The position numbers were made by a program, and so were the translations under genes. A stretch of 64,000 nucleotides of DNA from Chitinophagaceae bacterium UBA1953 (GTDB lineage Bacteria; Bacteroidota; Bacteroidia; Chitinophagales; Chitinophagaceae), in contig DDEN01000056.1 of assembly GCA_002336115.1 (NCBI GenBank), positions 53,577 to 117,576 on the forward strand, in the 5' to 3' direction. Shown here piece after piece: positions 51,375 to 61,500 of the stretch (position 1 is the stretch's first letter; each line of letters begins with the position of its first letter). The notes below the pieces were generated by a model, which had not been told where the DNA came from, searched no databases, and saw nothing but the letters and a program-made list of their open reading frames with translations.

Positions 51375-51783
51375 ATCAAACGTCCCTATGGAACGTAAAC
51401 GGAATTTTCATCGATGCTTGCTACCTGTGAAATGTCCCTACGGGACAAGCGATGTGTTGCTAATATTTGCATGCTTGTTTTGTAAAGTTATTGGTTGTTT
51501 TTGTTCCGTAGGAACAGTTGCCTGATAGTAGCTGAAATGTCCCTACGGGACAAGCGATGTGTTGCTAATATTTGCATGCTTGTTTTGTAAAGTTATTGGT
51601 TGTTTTTGTTTCGTAGGAACAATTGCCTGATAGTAGCTGAAATATCCATCCGGGACAAGCGATGTGTTGCTAATATTTGCATGCTTGTTTTGTAAAGTTA
51701 TTGGTTGTTTTTGTTCCGAAGGAACAGTTGCCGGGTAGTAGTAAAATCAGCAAGATGCTTTGCGTTCCGTAGGAACGCTTGAT
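51375..51783. mobile_element. REPIN-like palindromic repeat cluster
   Basis: The block is bracketed by palindromes in inverted orientation: 51375-51396 and the reverse complement of 51762-51783 agree at 18 of 22 bases. Inside are three tandem 105-bp units with paired hairpins. The cluster lies between the transposase (ends at 51300) and the sterol desaturase gene (51799 on), and no coding frame is in it. The first hairpin (GTCCC-TAC-GGGAC) and the second (GTTCC-GTA-GGAAC) of each unit are inverted copies of the same element, as in REPINs. The likely mobilising enzyme is the adjacent HUH transposase. Confidence 0.75.
51428..51742 (+). repeat. Three tandem 105-bp repeat units
   Basis: Units at 51428-51532, 51533-51637 and 51638-51742 are in exact 105-bp register. 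Units one and two differ at a few bases; the third has a degraded first palindrome and a diverged end. Each contains a hairpin near its start (unit 1: 51434-51446), a 56-base AT-rich spacer with GATGTGTTGCTAATATTTGC, and a second hairpin (unit 1: 51503-51515). This looks like recent unequal duplication of one REPIN. Confidence 0.95.
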
Positions 51784-51798
51784 ATAAAAAAATCGCAG

Positions 51799-53076
51799 TT
51801 ACGATAATAACAATTCTGGATTTTCTCTCTCATGCTTCATCACAAACCAAACAGTAATGGCTGATGAAAGAATAAAGTACACAAGCAATACATATTTTAT
51901 TAAGCTGAAGTATTGAGATGCACCAAACCAATCGCCGGTTTGAAAAAGAATGGCTGCGCCAAAACTGCTTTTAATAATTTCCCACACTGCAGCATATTTG
52001 TTTTTATCCATCAGTTCGGTATAAGCATACACGCTCAGGAATACAAACAATCCATAGATGTAGATATACGAAGCATTCAGTGCATTTATGCCGGCAATAT
52101 TTCCAAACAAATAACTGATGAACAGTAATACCATTACAATCTGCACCCAACTCCACACATGCAATGCTGTTGAAGCTTTTGGTTCATACTTTTCAAAATT
52201 ATATACATCGCCGATTTTATAAACCGGGTATTTTTCTGCAACATCAGCCGGACGCCAGCCGGTTGGCATTAACCAGATGCGGAATTTATCTTTCCAGCTT
52301 TTCGTAAGCCACGCATCTTTTATCAGCAACCATAAATGAATGAAATTAATCTTGATTGGATTCCAGGTTTGCACAGGTCTTGTAATACCGTACACAGGAG
52401 GTGTGTCGTTCATTTCCTGCTGAAATGTTCCAAACAGTTTATCCCAGAAAATAAAAATCTGCGAATAATTTTTATCTAAATATTCGGGGTTAATAGCATG
52501 GTGAACACGATGATGCGAAGGGGTAACAATAATCTTCTCTAAAAATCCCATGCGGCTAATATGTTGGGTGTGATACCAGAACTGGGCAAACAAATGAAGA
52601 GGAGCAACAACAGCAATTACCTGTTCAGGAACACCCAGCAAAGCTGCCGGCAACAGGAAGATGGTGAATATTCGGAAGAAAACAGAAACACTTTGCCGTA
52701 AAGCACAGGCAAGATTAAACTCTTCACTACTGTGATGTATGATGTGGGCATTCCAGAAAAAATTGTATTCATGATCGAGGCGGTGAGTCCAGTAACCGGC
52801 AAAATCAAGCGCAAAGAAAGCAACCACATAAGTCAGTACTTCATTTTTTACATGAACAAGCGCCATGTGTTCAACCATCCATTTATAGCTGATGATGGCA
52901 ATGCTCAGTCCAAGCACATCTTTAGTAACATTGGTAATGCCACTGCTGAGGCTGGAGATCATGTCCATATTGCGGACAGTATCTTTCTTTTTCCATACAC
53001 CATAAAATTTTTCGAGAAGAACCAGCACTAAAAAGGCCGGCATAGCAATCAGTAATATTTTACCGTAGGTTTCCAT
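51799..53076 (-). CDS. Sterol desaturase / fatty acid hydroxylase family protein
   Basis: 425 residues, about eight membrane segments. The eight-histidine di-iron signature is present: HRLDH (98-102), HIIHH (111-115), then HH-x2-HH in SHHRVHH (188-193), plus other conserved His in WYHTQH (169-172). The family introduces double bonds or hydroxyls in sterols, carotenoids, fatty acids or alkylglycerol ethers, using O2. The substrate in Bacteroidota is not known. The C-terminal third has three membrane segments outside the catalytic core (about 310-410), typical of the longer subfamily. The 3' end lies 15 bp from the repeat cluster. Confidence 0.9.
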   Translation of the reverse strand: METYGKILLIAMPAFLVLVLLEKFYGVWKKKDTVRNMDMISSLSSGITNVTKDVLGLSIAIISYKWMVEHMALVHVKNEVLTYVVAFFALDFAGYWTHRLDHEYNFFWNAHIIHHSSEEFNLACALRQSVSVFFRIFTIFLLPAALLGVPEQVIAVVAPLHLFAQFWYHTQHISRMGFLEKIIVTPSHHRVHHAINPEYLDKNYSQIFIFWDKLFGTFQQEMNDTPPVYGITRPVQTWNPIKINFIHLWLLIKDAWLTKSWKDKFRIWLMPTGWRPADVAEKYPVYKIGDVYNFEKYEPKASTALHVWSWVQIVMVLLFISYLFGNIAGINALNASYIYIYGLFVFLSVYAYTELMDKNKYAAVWEIIKSSFGAAILFQTGDWFGASQYFSLIKYVLLVYFILSSAITVWFVMKHERENPELLLS

Positions 53077-53096
53077 GCAGCAATCAGTTGTTGATA

Positions 53097-53104
53097 CAAA
53101 TGTA
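53097..53104 (-). promoter_or_regulatory. Candidate -7 box of the sterol desaturase gene
   Basis: On the minus strand TACATTTG (53104-53097) lies 20 bases before the ATG at 53076. The -33 position has no clear TTTG. Confidence 0.45.
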
Positions 53105-53225
53105 ACGGTTTATGAAAAATATGAAGATGTTTGTTTCCGTACTATCACATTCCGTTGTTAAATAAATAACTAACTTCATTGACAGAAATCTGTTTTTAGA
53201 AATTGCTTTATATAATTGGAGAAAT

Positions 53226-54080
53226 ATGAAAAAATATTTATTTCTTTTATTGTTTGCCTGTACGGCTTACCAGTATGTACAATCGCAGCACAAACTTGTA
53301 AAACTCTGGGAAATCGATTCTGTTTTAAAAGTGCCGGAATCTGTTTTGTACGATCAGCAGAATAAGGTTTTGTATGTTTCAAATATCGACGGTGAACCCT
53401 GGGGCAAGGATGGTAAAGGGTTTATAAGTAAACTAAGTCAGGATGGAAAAATTATTAAAAAAGAATGGGTAACAGGATTAAATGCGCCCAAAGGCATGGG
53501 GTTGTACAAAAACAAACTTTATGTAGCTGATCTTTCAGAAATAGTGGTGATTGATATTGCGAAAGGAGTAATTGAAAGCAGGCTTAAAATAAATGGTGCA
53601 AACGGATTGAATGATATTACAATTGCTGCAAACAGTATGTTGAGCGTATCAGATTCAAAAAACAAGGTGGTTTATACATTCCCTGCAACTTTCTTTAAGA
53701 AAATTTCATGGATATTGGACAGTACTGATTTGAAAGGCCCGAATGGGTTACTTGCTTATAATAACCTGTTGTATGTGCTGGATGCCGGTTCTTTATACAC
53801 TTATAAATACGACAAGAAAACGGGGAAACAATTTGTAGAAATTGCAAATGGAATGGAAACAAGTACAGATGGAATTGAAAATGTTAGTGGCAATGAATTT
53901 ATTGTTTCAAGCTGGTCGGGTGTTGTATATTATATTAATGCTGATGGTTCAAAACAGGTGCTTCTGGATGGCAGGGAACAAAAAATTAATTCGGCTGATA
54001 TTGGCTATAATCATGCTGAACGAATAGTCTATATCCCTACTTTCTGGAAAAATACAGTAGCAGCATACAAACTGCAGTAA
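53226..54080 (+). CDS. Secreted SMP-30/gluconolactonase-like beta-propeller
   Basis: 284 residues. Signal peptide (1-19, cleavage near VQSQ). Repeated blades of a six-bladed propeller follow: VPESVLYDQQNKVLYVSNIDG, APKGMGLYKNKLYVADLSEIVVIDI, NGLNDITIAANSMLSVSD, KGPNGLLAYNNLLYVLDAG and ADIGYNHAERIVYIPTFW. The conserved Asp/Asn of the SMP-30 family in YVSNIDGEPWG and NGLNDI are present, so a calcium site is possible. Periplasmic or secreted; relatives are lactonases or binding proteins. Monocistronic, divergent from the desaturase gene. No reaction can be assigned. Confidence 0.85.
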   Translation: MKKYLFLLLFACTAYQYVQSQHKLVKLWEIDSVLKVPESVLYDQQNKVLYVSNIDGEPWGKDGKGFISKLSQDGKIIKKEWVTGLNAPKGMGLYKNKLYVADLSEIVVIDIAKGVIESRLKINGANGLNDITIAANSMLSVSDSKNKVVYTFPATFFKKISWILDSTDLKGPNGLLAYNNLLYVLDAGSLYTYKYDKKTGKQFVEIANGMETSTDGIENVSGNEFIVSSWSGVVYYINADGSKQVLLDGREQKINSADIGYNHAERIVYIPTFWKNTVAAYKLQ

Positions 54081-54183
54081 AATAATCTTTCAGTCATAAA
54101 ACAGCGGATGAAATGCAGTGTTGCCGGGTTTTAACTTTTGCCTTTTTATTTTTTAACTGAACAGTCGCTATTTTTACAGAAGT

Positions 54184-55779
54184 ATGGATTGTATTTCTCA
54201 ACGCCTGCCTTACGGTCAAACAGGTTTCTTTTCAAAAATTGTTCTGGATTATCTTGATGATGCAGCGCCTTTGCGTTCGTTCTATCATCACCGTCCCGAT
54301 TTAAATGGAATTAAACAGTCAATTGAGCAACAGAAATTGTTTTCAACAAACCGCCGGGTACTGGTTGATCATTTGCAAAAGCAATACAATGCAGTTGAAA
54401 ATTCAGGTGCTGTTAACAGCAATATTGAACTGTTGCTTCAGGAAAATACATTCACTATTACAACAGCACATCAACCTAATTTATTTACCGGCCCGCTTTA
54501 TTTTATTTATAAAATTCTGCATGCAATTAAGTCGGCAGATAAATTAAAGAAACTGCTGCCTGAATATAATTTTGTCCCGGTTTATTATATGGGAAGTGAA
54601 GATGCTGATTTTGAAGAGTTGAGCTATTTTACAATCGAAGGAAAAAAATATCAATGGTCAACACAGCAGAACGGTGCATTTGGCCGCATGATAATTGATA
54701 AGCACATTTTAAAGTTGATTGATGAAGTAAGTGGACAAATCTCCATTCATCCTTTTGGAAATGAAATCGTCACAGCACTTCGTGAATCGTATAAAGAAAA
54801 GCGATCCATACAGGAAGCGACCTTTGCGTTTGTTCATTTCCTGTTTGCACGTTTTGGTTTAATTACCATTATTGCTGATTCTAAAGAATTAAAGCAACTG
54901 ATGATTCCTGTTTTTGAAGATGAATTATTAAATCATACGTCATCAAAACTGGTTGAGGAAACAACTGAAGCATTAGGAAAAAATTATAAAGTGCAGGCAG
55001 GAGGAAGAGAAATCAATCTGTTTTATTTTGATGAAGACCTGCGTGAACGCATTGAAGCTGATAGTGATGGATTTGCTGTTGCAAATACAACCATCCGTTT
55101 TACAAAAGAGGCAATGCTGAAAGAGTTGAATGAACATCCTGAACGTTTCAGTCCAAATGTTATACTTCGTGGATTGTTCCAGGAAACCATTCTGCCTAAC
55201 ATCGCATTTATTGGTGGCGGAGGTGAAATAGCTTACTGGCTTGAATTAAAAGCAGTGTTTGATTGTTATCATGTTCCTTATCCGGTGTTACTGGTGCGTA
55301 ATTCTTTTTTATTAACTGAAAAAAAATGGCAGGAAAAGATTGCAAAGCTTGGTTTTGAAATAAGCGATGCTTTTTTGAATGAATATGAGTTACTAAACAG
55401 ATTGGTAAAACAACAAACAGGCAATACAGTTGAACTTAACGGGAGTATTATTGCTGAAGAAAAGTTTTATACTAATCTTAAAGAACAAGCGGCTGCTATT
55501 GATCAAACACTTGCGAACCATGTAGATGCATTGAAAACAAAAGCTCTTTATCGATTGAAGGAGCTGGAGAAGAAAATGCTTCGTGCAGAAAAAAGAAAGT
55601 TTACTGATCAGCAACGACAGGTACAGGCAATTAAACAACAACTGTTCCCAGGAAACAGCCTTCAGGAACGAAAAGAAAATTTTCTCAGCTTTTATGCAAA
55701 ATTTGGTTTACAAATTCTGGATGAGCTGTATAAGAATTCGCTTACTACCGAACAGGAACTTACCATATTGATTTTTTAA
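54184..55779 (+). CDS. bshC: Bacillithiol biosynthesis cysteine-adding enzyme BshC
   Basis: 531 residues, normal BshC length. Conserved stretches: TITTAHQPNLFTGPLYFIYKI, FVPVYYMGSEDADFEELSYF (the nucleotide site region) and ILPNIAFIGGGGEIAYWLELK. A long coiled coil (about 445-500) is the dimerisation element of the family. BshC adds cysteine to glucosaminyl-malate, the last step of bacillithiol synthesis, the main thiol of many Bacteroidota and Firmicutes. bshA and bshB are not in the window. The start ATG at 54184 follows a 103-bp leader. The stop overlaps the convergent lipoprotein gene by 4 bp. Confidence 0.93.
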   Translation: MDCISQRLPYGQTGFFSKIVLDYLDDAAPLRSFYHHRPDLNGIKQSIEQQKLFSTNRRVLVDHLQKQYNAVENSGAVNSNIELLLQENTFTITTAHQPNLFTGPLYFIYKILHAIKSADKLKKLLPEYNFVPVYYMGSEDADFEELSYFTIEGKKYQWSTQQNGAFGRMIIDKHILKLIDEVSGQISIHPFGNEIVTALRESYKEKRSIQEATFAFVHFLFARFGLITIIADSKELKQLMIPVFEDELLNHTSSKLVEETTEALGKNYKVQAGGREINLFYFDEDLRERIEADSDGFAVANTTIRFTKEAMLKELNEHPERFSPNVILRGLFQETILPNIAFIGGGGEIAYWLELKAVFDCYHVPYPVLLVRNSFLLTEKKWQEKIAKLGFEISDAFLNEYELLNRLVKQQTGNTVELNGSIIAEEKFYTNLKEQAAAIDQTLANHVDALKTKALYRLKELEKKMLRAEKRKFTDQQRQVQAIKQQLFPGNSLQERKENFLSFYAKFGLQILDELYKNSLTTEQELTILIF

Positions 55780-56597
55780 TGTTTTCCGCTTTTGGCAGCT
55801 TGAATAGGATCGAATTGAAATCCCAATGAAAAATAATTGCTTCTGTAATTAACAGTTGGGCCACCAAGATAAAAAGAGAAATTCATCTGGCATTGTATTC
55901 TCAACCATGGCATACTTGATGATCCGCCGCTTAATACAAGAGCAGGTTCAAGAAACGAAACTCTTCTTTTGCCGAGTTCGGATAGCTGGTAATTATTTAA
56001 GTCTTCTGTGGTATAATTGGTGTTGATATTCGAATATCCGATGTTCGTATAGCGGAATGGAATGCTGAGCGTAAAATAATTTGAAGGATGAAAACTGAAA
56101 ACAGGTTGAATAAAATAACGGTTTGTTTTGCTGTTATAGTACCCTTTTTCTGTTGAGTTTGAACTGCCATCGGTTATATCATTTTTGCCAAATCCATAAC
56201 CGCCATAAGCTTCAAATATTACTTTTTCATCGGGCGATATTGGAAGAAACAGGCCACCGCCTAATTCAAACGAATTTCTGTTGTATTCCACGATGTCAAC
56301 AGTTGTAGTGTTATTATTTGTGTAAGTAAGCTCATCTCTCCCTTTTATTGTTCCGTTATAACTTGCTAAAATGGCGAAATGATCGGTAACAGCATAGGCA
56401 CCCTGTAATGCAAAGTTTGTTTCAGTACCGCTTGCAGGGCTTGATATAGCAGCAGTTACTCTTGACTCATTTTTTTCTTTAAAACCGGGAACGTTTTGTA
56501 TTGTAGGGGAGTATGCAAAACGTAAAAGTGTACACGATTGAAATACAAATGCAGATGTTAACACGATAACGATACTGCTGTAACGAATGTGTTTCAT
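55776..56597 (-). CDS. Outer-membrane barrel-like lipoprotein
   Basis: 273 residues. Lipobox VFQSC with Cys-22. After a short linker the sequence alternates aromatic strands of about 10-12 residues (TNFALQGAYAVTDHFAILASYNG, VIFEAYGGYGFGKND, YFIQPVFSFHPSNYFTLSIPFRYTNIGY, NYFSLGFQFDPI), the pattern of a small outer-membrane beta-barrel. Family not recognised. It follows purE by 32 bp on the same strand, so it may share its transcript. The end overlaps the bshC stop. Function unknown; the envelope location is well supported. Confidence 0.78.
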   Translation of the reverse strand: MKHIRYSSIVIVLTSAFVFQSCTLLRFAYSPTIQNVPGFKEKNESRVTAAISSPASGTETNFALQGAYAVTDHFAILASYNGTIKGRDELTYTNNNTTTVDIVEYNRNSFELGGGLFLPISPDEKVIFEAYGGYGFGKNDITDGSSNSTEKGYYNSKTNRYFIQPVFSFHPSNYFTLSIPFRYTNIGYSNINTNYTTEDLNNYQLSELGKRRVSFLEPALVLSGGSSSMPWLRIQCQMNFSFYLGGPTVNYRSNYFSLGFQFDPIQAAKSGKH

Positions 56598-56629
56598 AAA
56601 ACAGTTTTTATTGAAACGATGAAGGAAGA

Positions 56630-57145
56630 TTAGTCAAACTTATTTTCCCATCCTTCTTTTTTCAGTTTATCAATTTTGGAAAGAACTTCTTCGTTCATGG
56701 TTGTTTTATAGGCCGCAATTTTTGAAGAGATACTTTCATCTGATGCACCAATAATCTGCGCAGCAAGAATACCGGCATTCTTAGCGGCATTCAATGCAAC
56801 TGTTGCAACAGGAACACCGTTTGGCATTTGCAGGATAGATAGAACTGAATCCCATCCATCAATTGAATTCGACGATTTAACCGGAACTCCAATAACAGGT
56901 AATGTGGTAACACTTGCAACCATACCAGGTAAATGAGCCGCACCACCGGCACCGGCAATAATTACTTTCAATCCTCTTTGTTTTGCTGTTTGGGCATACT
57001 CAACCATACGCAATGGTGTTCGGTGCGCAGAAACAACAGTGAATTCAAACGGGATTTCAAATTGTTTCAGAATGTCAGCCGCAGCCTGCATTACAGATAA
57101 ATCACTGTCACTGCCCATTATTATACCAATCAACGGAGTTGCCAT
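56630..57145 (-). CDS. purE: N5-carboxyaminoimidazole ribonucleotide mutase
   Basis: 171 residues from ATG 57145; the frame extends to 57175, but those codons do not match the family start. It carries the class I PurE signature [14 protein letters not shown], the SAHRTP motif with the key His, and [15 protein letters not shown]. PurE moves the carboxyl group of N5-CAIR to C4, the step after PurK. An efflux terminator at 57185-57216 lies just before it, so purE has its own promoter. purK is 5.7 kb away on the same strand. Confidence 0.96.
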   Translation of the reverse strand: MATPLIGIIMGSDSDLSVMQAAADILKQFEIPFEFTVVSAHRTPLRMVEYAQTAKQRGLKVIIAGAGGAAHLPGMVASVTTLPVIGVPVKSSNSIDGWDSVLSILQMPNGVPVATVALNAAKNAGILAAQIIGASDESISSKIAAYKTTMNEEVLSKIDKLKKEGWENKFD

Positions 57146-57184
57146 ATAAATGTTTACTGCAAAGAAACAAAACAAAAGGCATGA

Positions 57185-57216
57185 AATGAAAAAAGCCTGA
57201 ATCCACTTCGGGCTTT
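57185..57216 (-). terminator. Terminator of the RND efflux operon (minus strand)
   Basis: On the minus strand AAAGCCCGAA (57216-57207) pairs with TTCAGGCTTT (57201-57192) with one wobble pair, 5-base loop, then TTTTTTC. It separates the efflux operon from purE. Confidence 0.85.
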
Positions 57217-57248
57217 GAAAATATTAGTGGAAAACCATAAACTAAAAA

Positions 57249-58562
57249 CTATAAACCTTTTAGTTCTCCGGCTATCATCTTCATCTCTGCTTCTGCAAGT
57301 TTTGCCATGTAAAGTGCATTGATATAACGAGTCTGTCCGTTGATGTAATCAAGCTGCACCTGCCTTAACTCAAGTGATGTAATAGCCAGTTTCCTGAAAC
57401 GTTCTGTTGCAATAACATTGTTTTCCTGAATAAGAAGCAATGTGTTTTTTTCCAGTTGTACAAGATCCAGTGCGTTCTGGAAATTATAGTATGCACTTAC
57501 AAGACTTGTACTTACCTGGTTTTTCAACTGGTCGATTGTGAATTGCTGATTTTTAATAGTAATATCAGCTACTTTTTCCTGCCGCTTAATATTTCCTCCC
57601 TGGAAAATAGGAATGGCAATGCCAATATTACCAGTTGGACCAAGGTTGCGGCTGTAAAGCGTAAGACCAGCATCGTTTTTACTTTGTGCAAAATTGAAGT
57701 TGCCGTTTAACGTTACAGATGGTAAACGTTGTGAAAGAATTTCCTTCTTCTGCTGAACCAATACCGAAAGATTACTTTGTGCAAGCAGCAGATCGTAATT
57801 GTCAGTCATTGATTTTTGCTGCAATGAAGTAAAATTTACGTTCGCATCGGGCTGAATAACATCATCTACTTCAAACACAGTTTCCGGGCCTCTTGCTAAA
57901 AGATTGTTGAAGTTTGCTTTTGCTAAACGAATACTGTTTTCAACAGACAGGAGGTTGCCTTTTTGCTGGTTCAGATCAACCTGTGCCTGCAGATAATCTG
58001 TTTTTGGCGCTGTACCAATAGTAAAACGGCTTTCAGCAATTTGTTTACGTTCTTCAAAAAACTTGATGGTTTCCTGCAGTGCTTTCTTTTGCTGGTTCAG
58101 TTGCACAATCTGGTAATATGCAGCTATCACATCAAATACTGTTGCATTGAGTTGTTTCCTGAAACTGAGTTCGCCCATTGTTTCCAGTTCTTCCAATCTC
58201 TTTTTTGTGGCAAACATTTTCATGCCATCAAAAATTTTCCAGCTTACAGCTAAACCTGCATTGATATTGCGGAGTACGGCACCATTTCGTTTAATAGTAG
58301 TACCGCTTGATAATTTTTGTTCAAGGTTGTTGGATGCAATGCTTGTTGATCCGGTTGCAGAAATAGTTGGGAAGAAACCGGCATTCCCCCAGTTGTTATT
58401 GATCTTGCCGATTTGCTGTGTGTTTTTTTCAATCACCACATCAAAATTCTTTTCAACTGCTATCCGGATTGCTTCATCAACAGTAATCTTAACAGGAGCC
58501 TGCGCAAATGCTATAGTATTAATCAGCAAGCCTGTCAATAGCAGTTTCAGTTTCTTCTTCAT
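57249..58562 (-). CDS. TolC-family outer-membrane efflux protein
   Basis: 437 residues. Signal peptide ending IAFAQ, then the two repeats of the TolC family: long helices with ITVDEAIRIAVEKNFDVVIEK in the first and KTDYLQAQVDLNQQKGNLLSVENSIRLAKANFNNLL, plus ITSLELRQVQLDYINGQTRYINALYMAKLAEAEM in the second. It forms the outer-membrane channel of a tripartite pump. Its start lies 44 bp inside the RND gene, so translation is coupled. It is the last gene of the efflux operon. Confidence 0.93.
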   Translation of the reverse strand: MKKKLKLLLTGLLINTIAFAQAPVKITVDEAIRIAVEKNFDVVIEKNTQQIGKINNNWGNAGFFPTISATGSTSIASNNLEQKLSSGTTIKRNGAVLRNINAGLAVSWKIFDGMKMFATKKRLEELETMGELSFRKQLNATVFDVIAAYYQIVQLNQQKKALQETIKFFEERKQIAESRFTIGTAPKTDYLQAQVDLNQQKGNLLSVENSIRLAKANFNNLLARGPETVFEVDDVIQPDANVNFTSLQQKSMTDNYDLLLAQSNLSVLVQQKKEILSQRLPSVTLNGNFNFAQSKNDAGLTLYSRNLGPTGNIGIAIPIFQGGNIKRQEKVADITIKNQQFTIDQLKNQVSTSLVSAYYNFQNALDLVQLEKNTLLLIQENNVIATERFRKLAITSLELRQVQLDYINGQTRYINALYMAKLAEAEMKMIAGELKGL

Positions 58563-61500
58563 GCACGGTTGTTTTTTTAGATGAAAGGAATGAATACATG
58601 GCCGGAATTACGAACAACGTAAGAATCAGTGAAAACATAATTCCTCCCACAATTACCACACCAAGCGGTATGCGGCTTGTTGATGCATCGCCAAGCGAAA
58701 GAGCAAGTGGTAATGCGCCAAGGCTCATTGCAAGACTCGTCATTAAGATAGGTCTTAAACGAAGTGTGGCTGCTTCAATTACTGCGGGCAGTTTAGCCAT
58801 ACCGTTTCTCTTTTTCTGGTTTGCAAATTCAACAATGAGAATGCCGTTTTTGGTTACAAGGCCAATCAGCATAATCATTCCTATCTGTGAAAAAATGTTA
58901 ATTGTTTGATTAAACAGCCATAAGGATAACAATGCACCTGCAATTGCAAGCGGTACAGTTGACATAATTACCAGCGGATCAATAAAGCTTTCAAACTGAG
59001 CTGCCAGTACAAGGAAAATTAACACCAACGCAAGCAAAAAGGCAAACATGGTGTTTCCCGAGCTTTCAGCAAAGTCTCTGGAGCTTCCTGATAATGCAGT
59101 TGTAAACGAATCATCCAGAAGTTTTTCAGCAATCCGCTGCATTTCCTTTATGCCATCACCAATTGTTTTCCCGGGTGCTAAACCAGCACTTACTGTAGCT
59201 GATTTATACCGGTTAAAGTGATAAAGTGTTGGAGGTGTTGTTTCTTCTGTAAAACTTACAAACTGATCAATTGAAATCATTTGCCCGGCAGAAGTTTTTA
59301 CAAACAGGTTTTTTAAATCTGTAGGATCATCCCGGTCGTTTCTCAACACCTGTCCAATTACCTGGTATTGCTTTCCATCTTTAATAAAGTACCCGAGCCG
59401 GCGGTTACTCAATGACAACTGCAGCATTTCAGAAATATCAGAAACACTTACACCAAGTTCACTTGCTTTTAAACGATCAATAGATAAACGCAGTTCAGGT
59501 TTGTTGAATTTTAAATCAATATCTGTTCCTGCAAACACACTGCTCTTATTCACTTCTTCCATAAATTTTGGAAGCATTGTCTTTAACTTATCGAAGTTAT
59601 TATTCTGCAAAACAAACTGTACCGGTAATCCGCCACGACGGTTAACAGAAATGGTTTGTTCCTGTATGGCAAATGCCCTTCCTTCGTTAAACTTGGGAAG
59701 GTTGCGGCTGATCATATCCACAATTTCCTGTTGTGAACGTACACGTTCGCTCGGAGGAGCTAACACTGCACGTACAAAACCTGTGTTAACCGAACCAGAA
59801 CCTGTAAAGCCCGGTGCAGTTACAGAGATGAGGATTTTTTTCTCAGGAACACTGTCAAGAACCATGTAAGTCAGCTTGTCGATATACTTATCCATAGCAT
59901 CATAACTGGTACCCTCAGGTGCAGTTATCTGTAACCGAAACTGGCTGCGGTCTTCCATTGGTGCAAGTTCGCTCTGCAGGTTATTCCAAATAAACCATCC
60001 CATAATAAAACAGGCGATGATAACAGGAAATGCAATCCATCTTACTTTCATAAAAGATTTCAGAATACGGTTGTAACCATTTTCCATGCCACTGAAGAAC
60101 GGCTCTGTTACTCTGTACAACCAGCCATGTGCATGACCTGATTTACGTGTAAGATAAACGTTCAAAACGGGTGTAAGAGTTAATGATACGAAAGCCGAAA
60201 CCAATACTGCACCTGCGAGTACAATCCCAAATTCCCTGAACAAACGTCCTACAAACCCCTGAAGGAAAATAACAGGTAAGAAAACAATTGCCAGAGTAAT
60301 GGATGTAGCAATAACAGCGAAGTAAATTTCTTTGGAACCTAAGCGGGATGCTTTGTATTTATCCATTCCCTGTTCCATTTTCTTAAAGATGTTTTCTGTT
60401 ACCACAATACCATCATCCACCACAAGACCGGTTGCAAGTACAATAGCCAGGAGGGTTAATACATTAATAGTAAACCCGGCGAGGTACATAATAAAGAAAG
60501 CAGAAATGAGTGATACCGGAATATCAATCAACGGGCGGATAGCAACAATCCAGTCACGGAAGAAAACGAAAATGATAAGAATAACCAGGCCAATTGAAAT
60601 AAACAATGTTTCCTCAACCTCAGAGATTGATTTACGGATAAATTGTGTCTGATCCATACCAATATCGAGTTTGACATCAGCAGGAACTTCTTTTTTCAGT
60701 TGATTATAACGCTTGTAAAATTCATCAGCAATAGCAACATAATTACTTCCGGGCTGTGGTACAATTGCAAGAGCAATCATGGGGATGCCACTTTCTTTGA
60801 GAATGGTTTCTTCATTTTCAGGCCCTAATACAGCATAGCCGATATCTTTCAGTTTAATATCCCTGCCGTCGATATTTTTTATTATGAGATTATTAAAGTC
60901 GTCTTCAGAATCAAGCCGACCAAATGTTCTTACGGTTAGCTCGGTTGTATTACCTGAAATTTTTCCGCTTGGCAATTCAATATTTTCACTTTGCAACGCA
61001 TTCTGAACATCCTTTGCAGTAAGATTATATGCCAACAATTTTTCAGGTTCAAACCATACACGCATTGCATATTTTTTTTCGCCCCAGATGTTAACAGTAC
61101 TTACACCAGGTATGGTTTGAATACGTTCAAGAAGATTGTTAGTTGCATATTCAGTAATCTGCAATGGATTTCGTGATTCACTTTGAATGGTCATTGAAAT
61201 AATCGGATCGCTGCTTGCGTCGGCTTTTGTAACTACCGGTGGTGCATCAAGATCGGAAGGAAGGGAGCGGATGGTTTGTGAAACTTTATCACGCACATCA
61301 TTGGCTGCTTCTTCAAGATTATATCCCAGTTCAAATTCAACATTAATGCTGCTGCTTCCCTGGCTGCTGCCCGATGTAATGTTTTTTACACCGGCAATAC
61401 CATTGATTGCTTTTTCAAGCGGCTCAGTAATCTGCGATTCAATTACATCGGCATTGGCACCAGGGTAAGATGTACGCACACTTACGTTGGGGGGATCAAT

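Noticed and set aside
51428..51742. CRISPR array
   Set aside because: The unit is 105 bp with near-identical spacers and internal palindromes; no cas gene is near. It fits tandem REPINs, not repeats with unique spacers.
58147..58584. 145-codon frame antisense to the TolC-like gene
   Set aside because: It is the mirror of a well-supported gene; Ser/Phe-rich composition is the usual antisense shadow.
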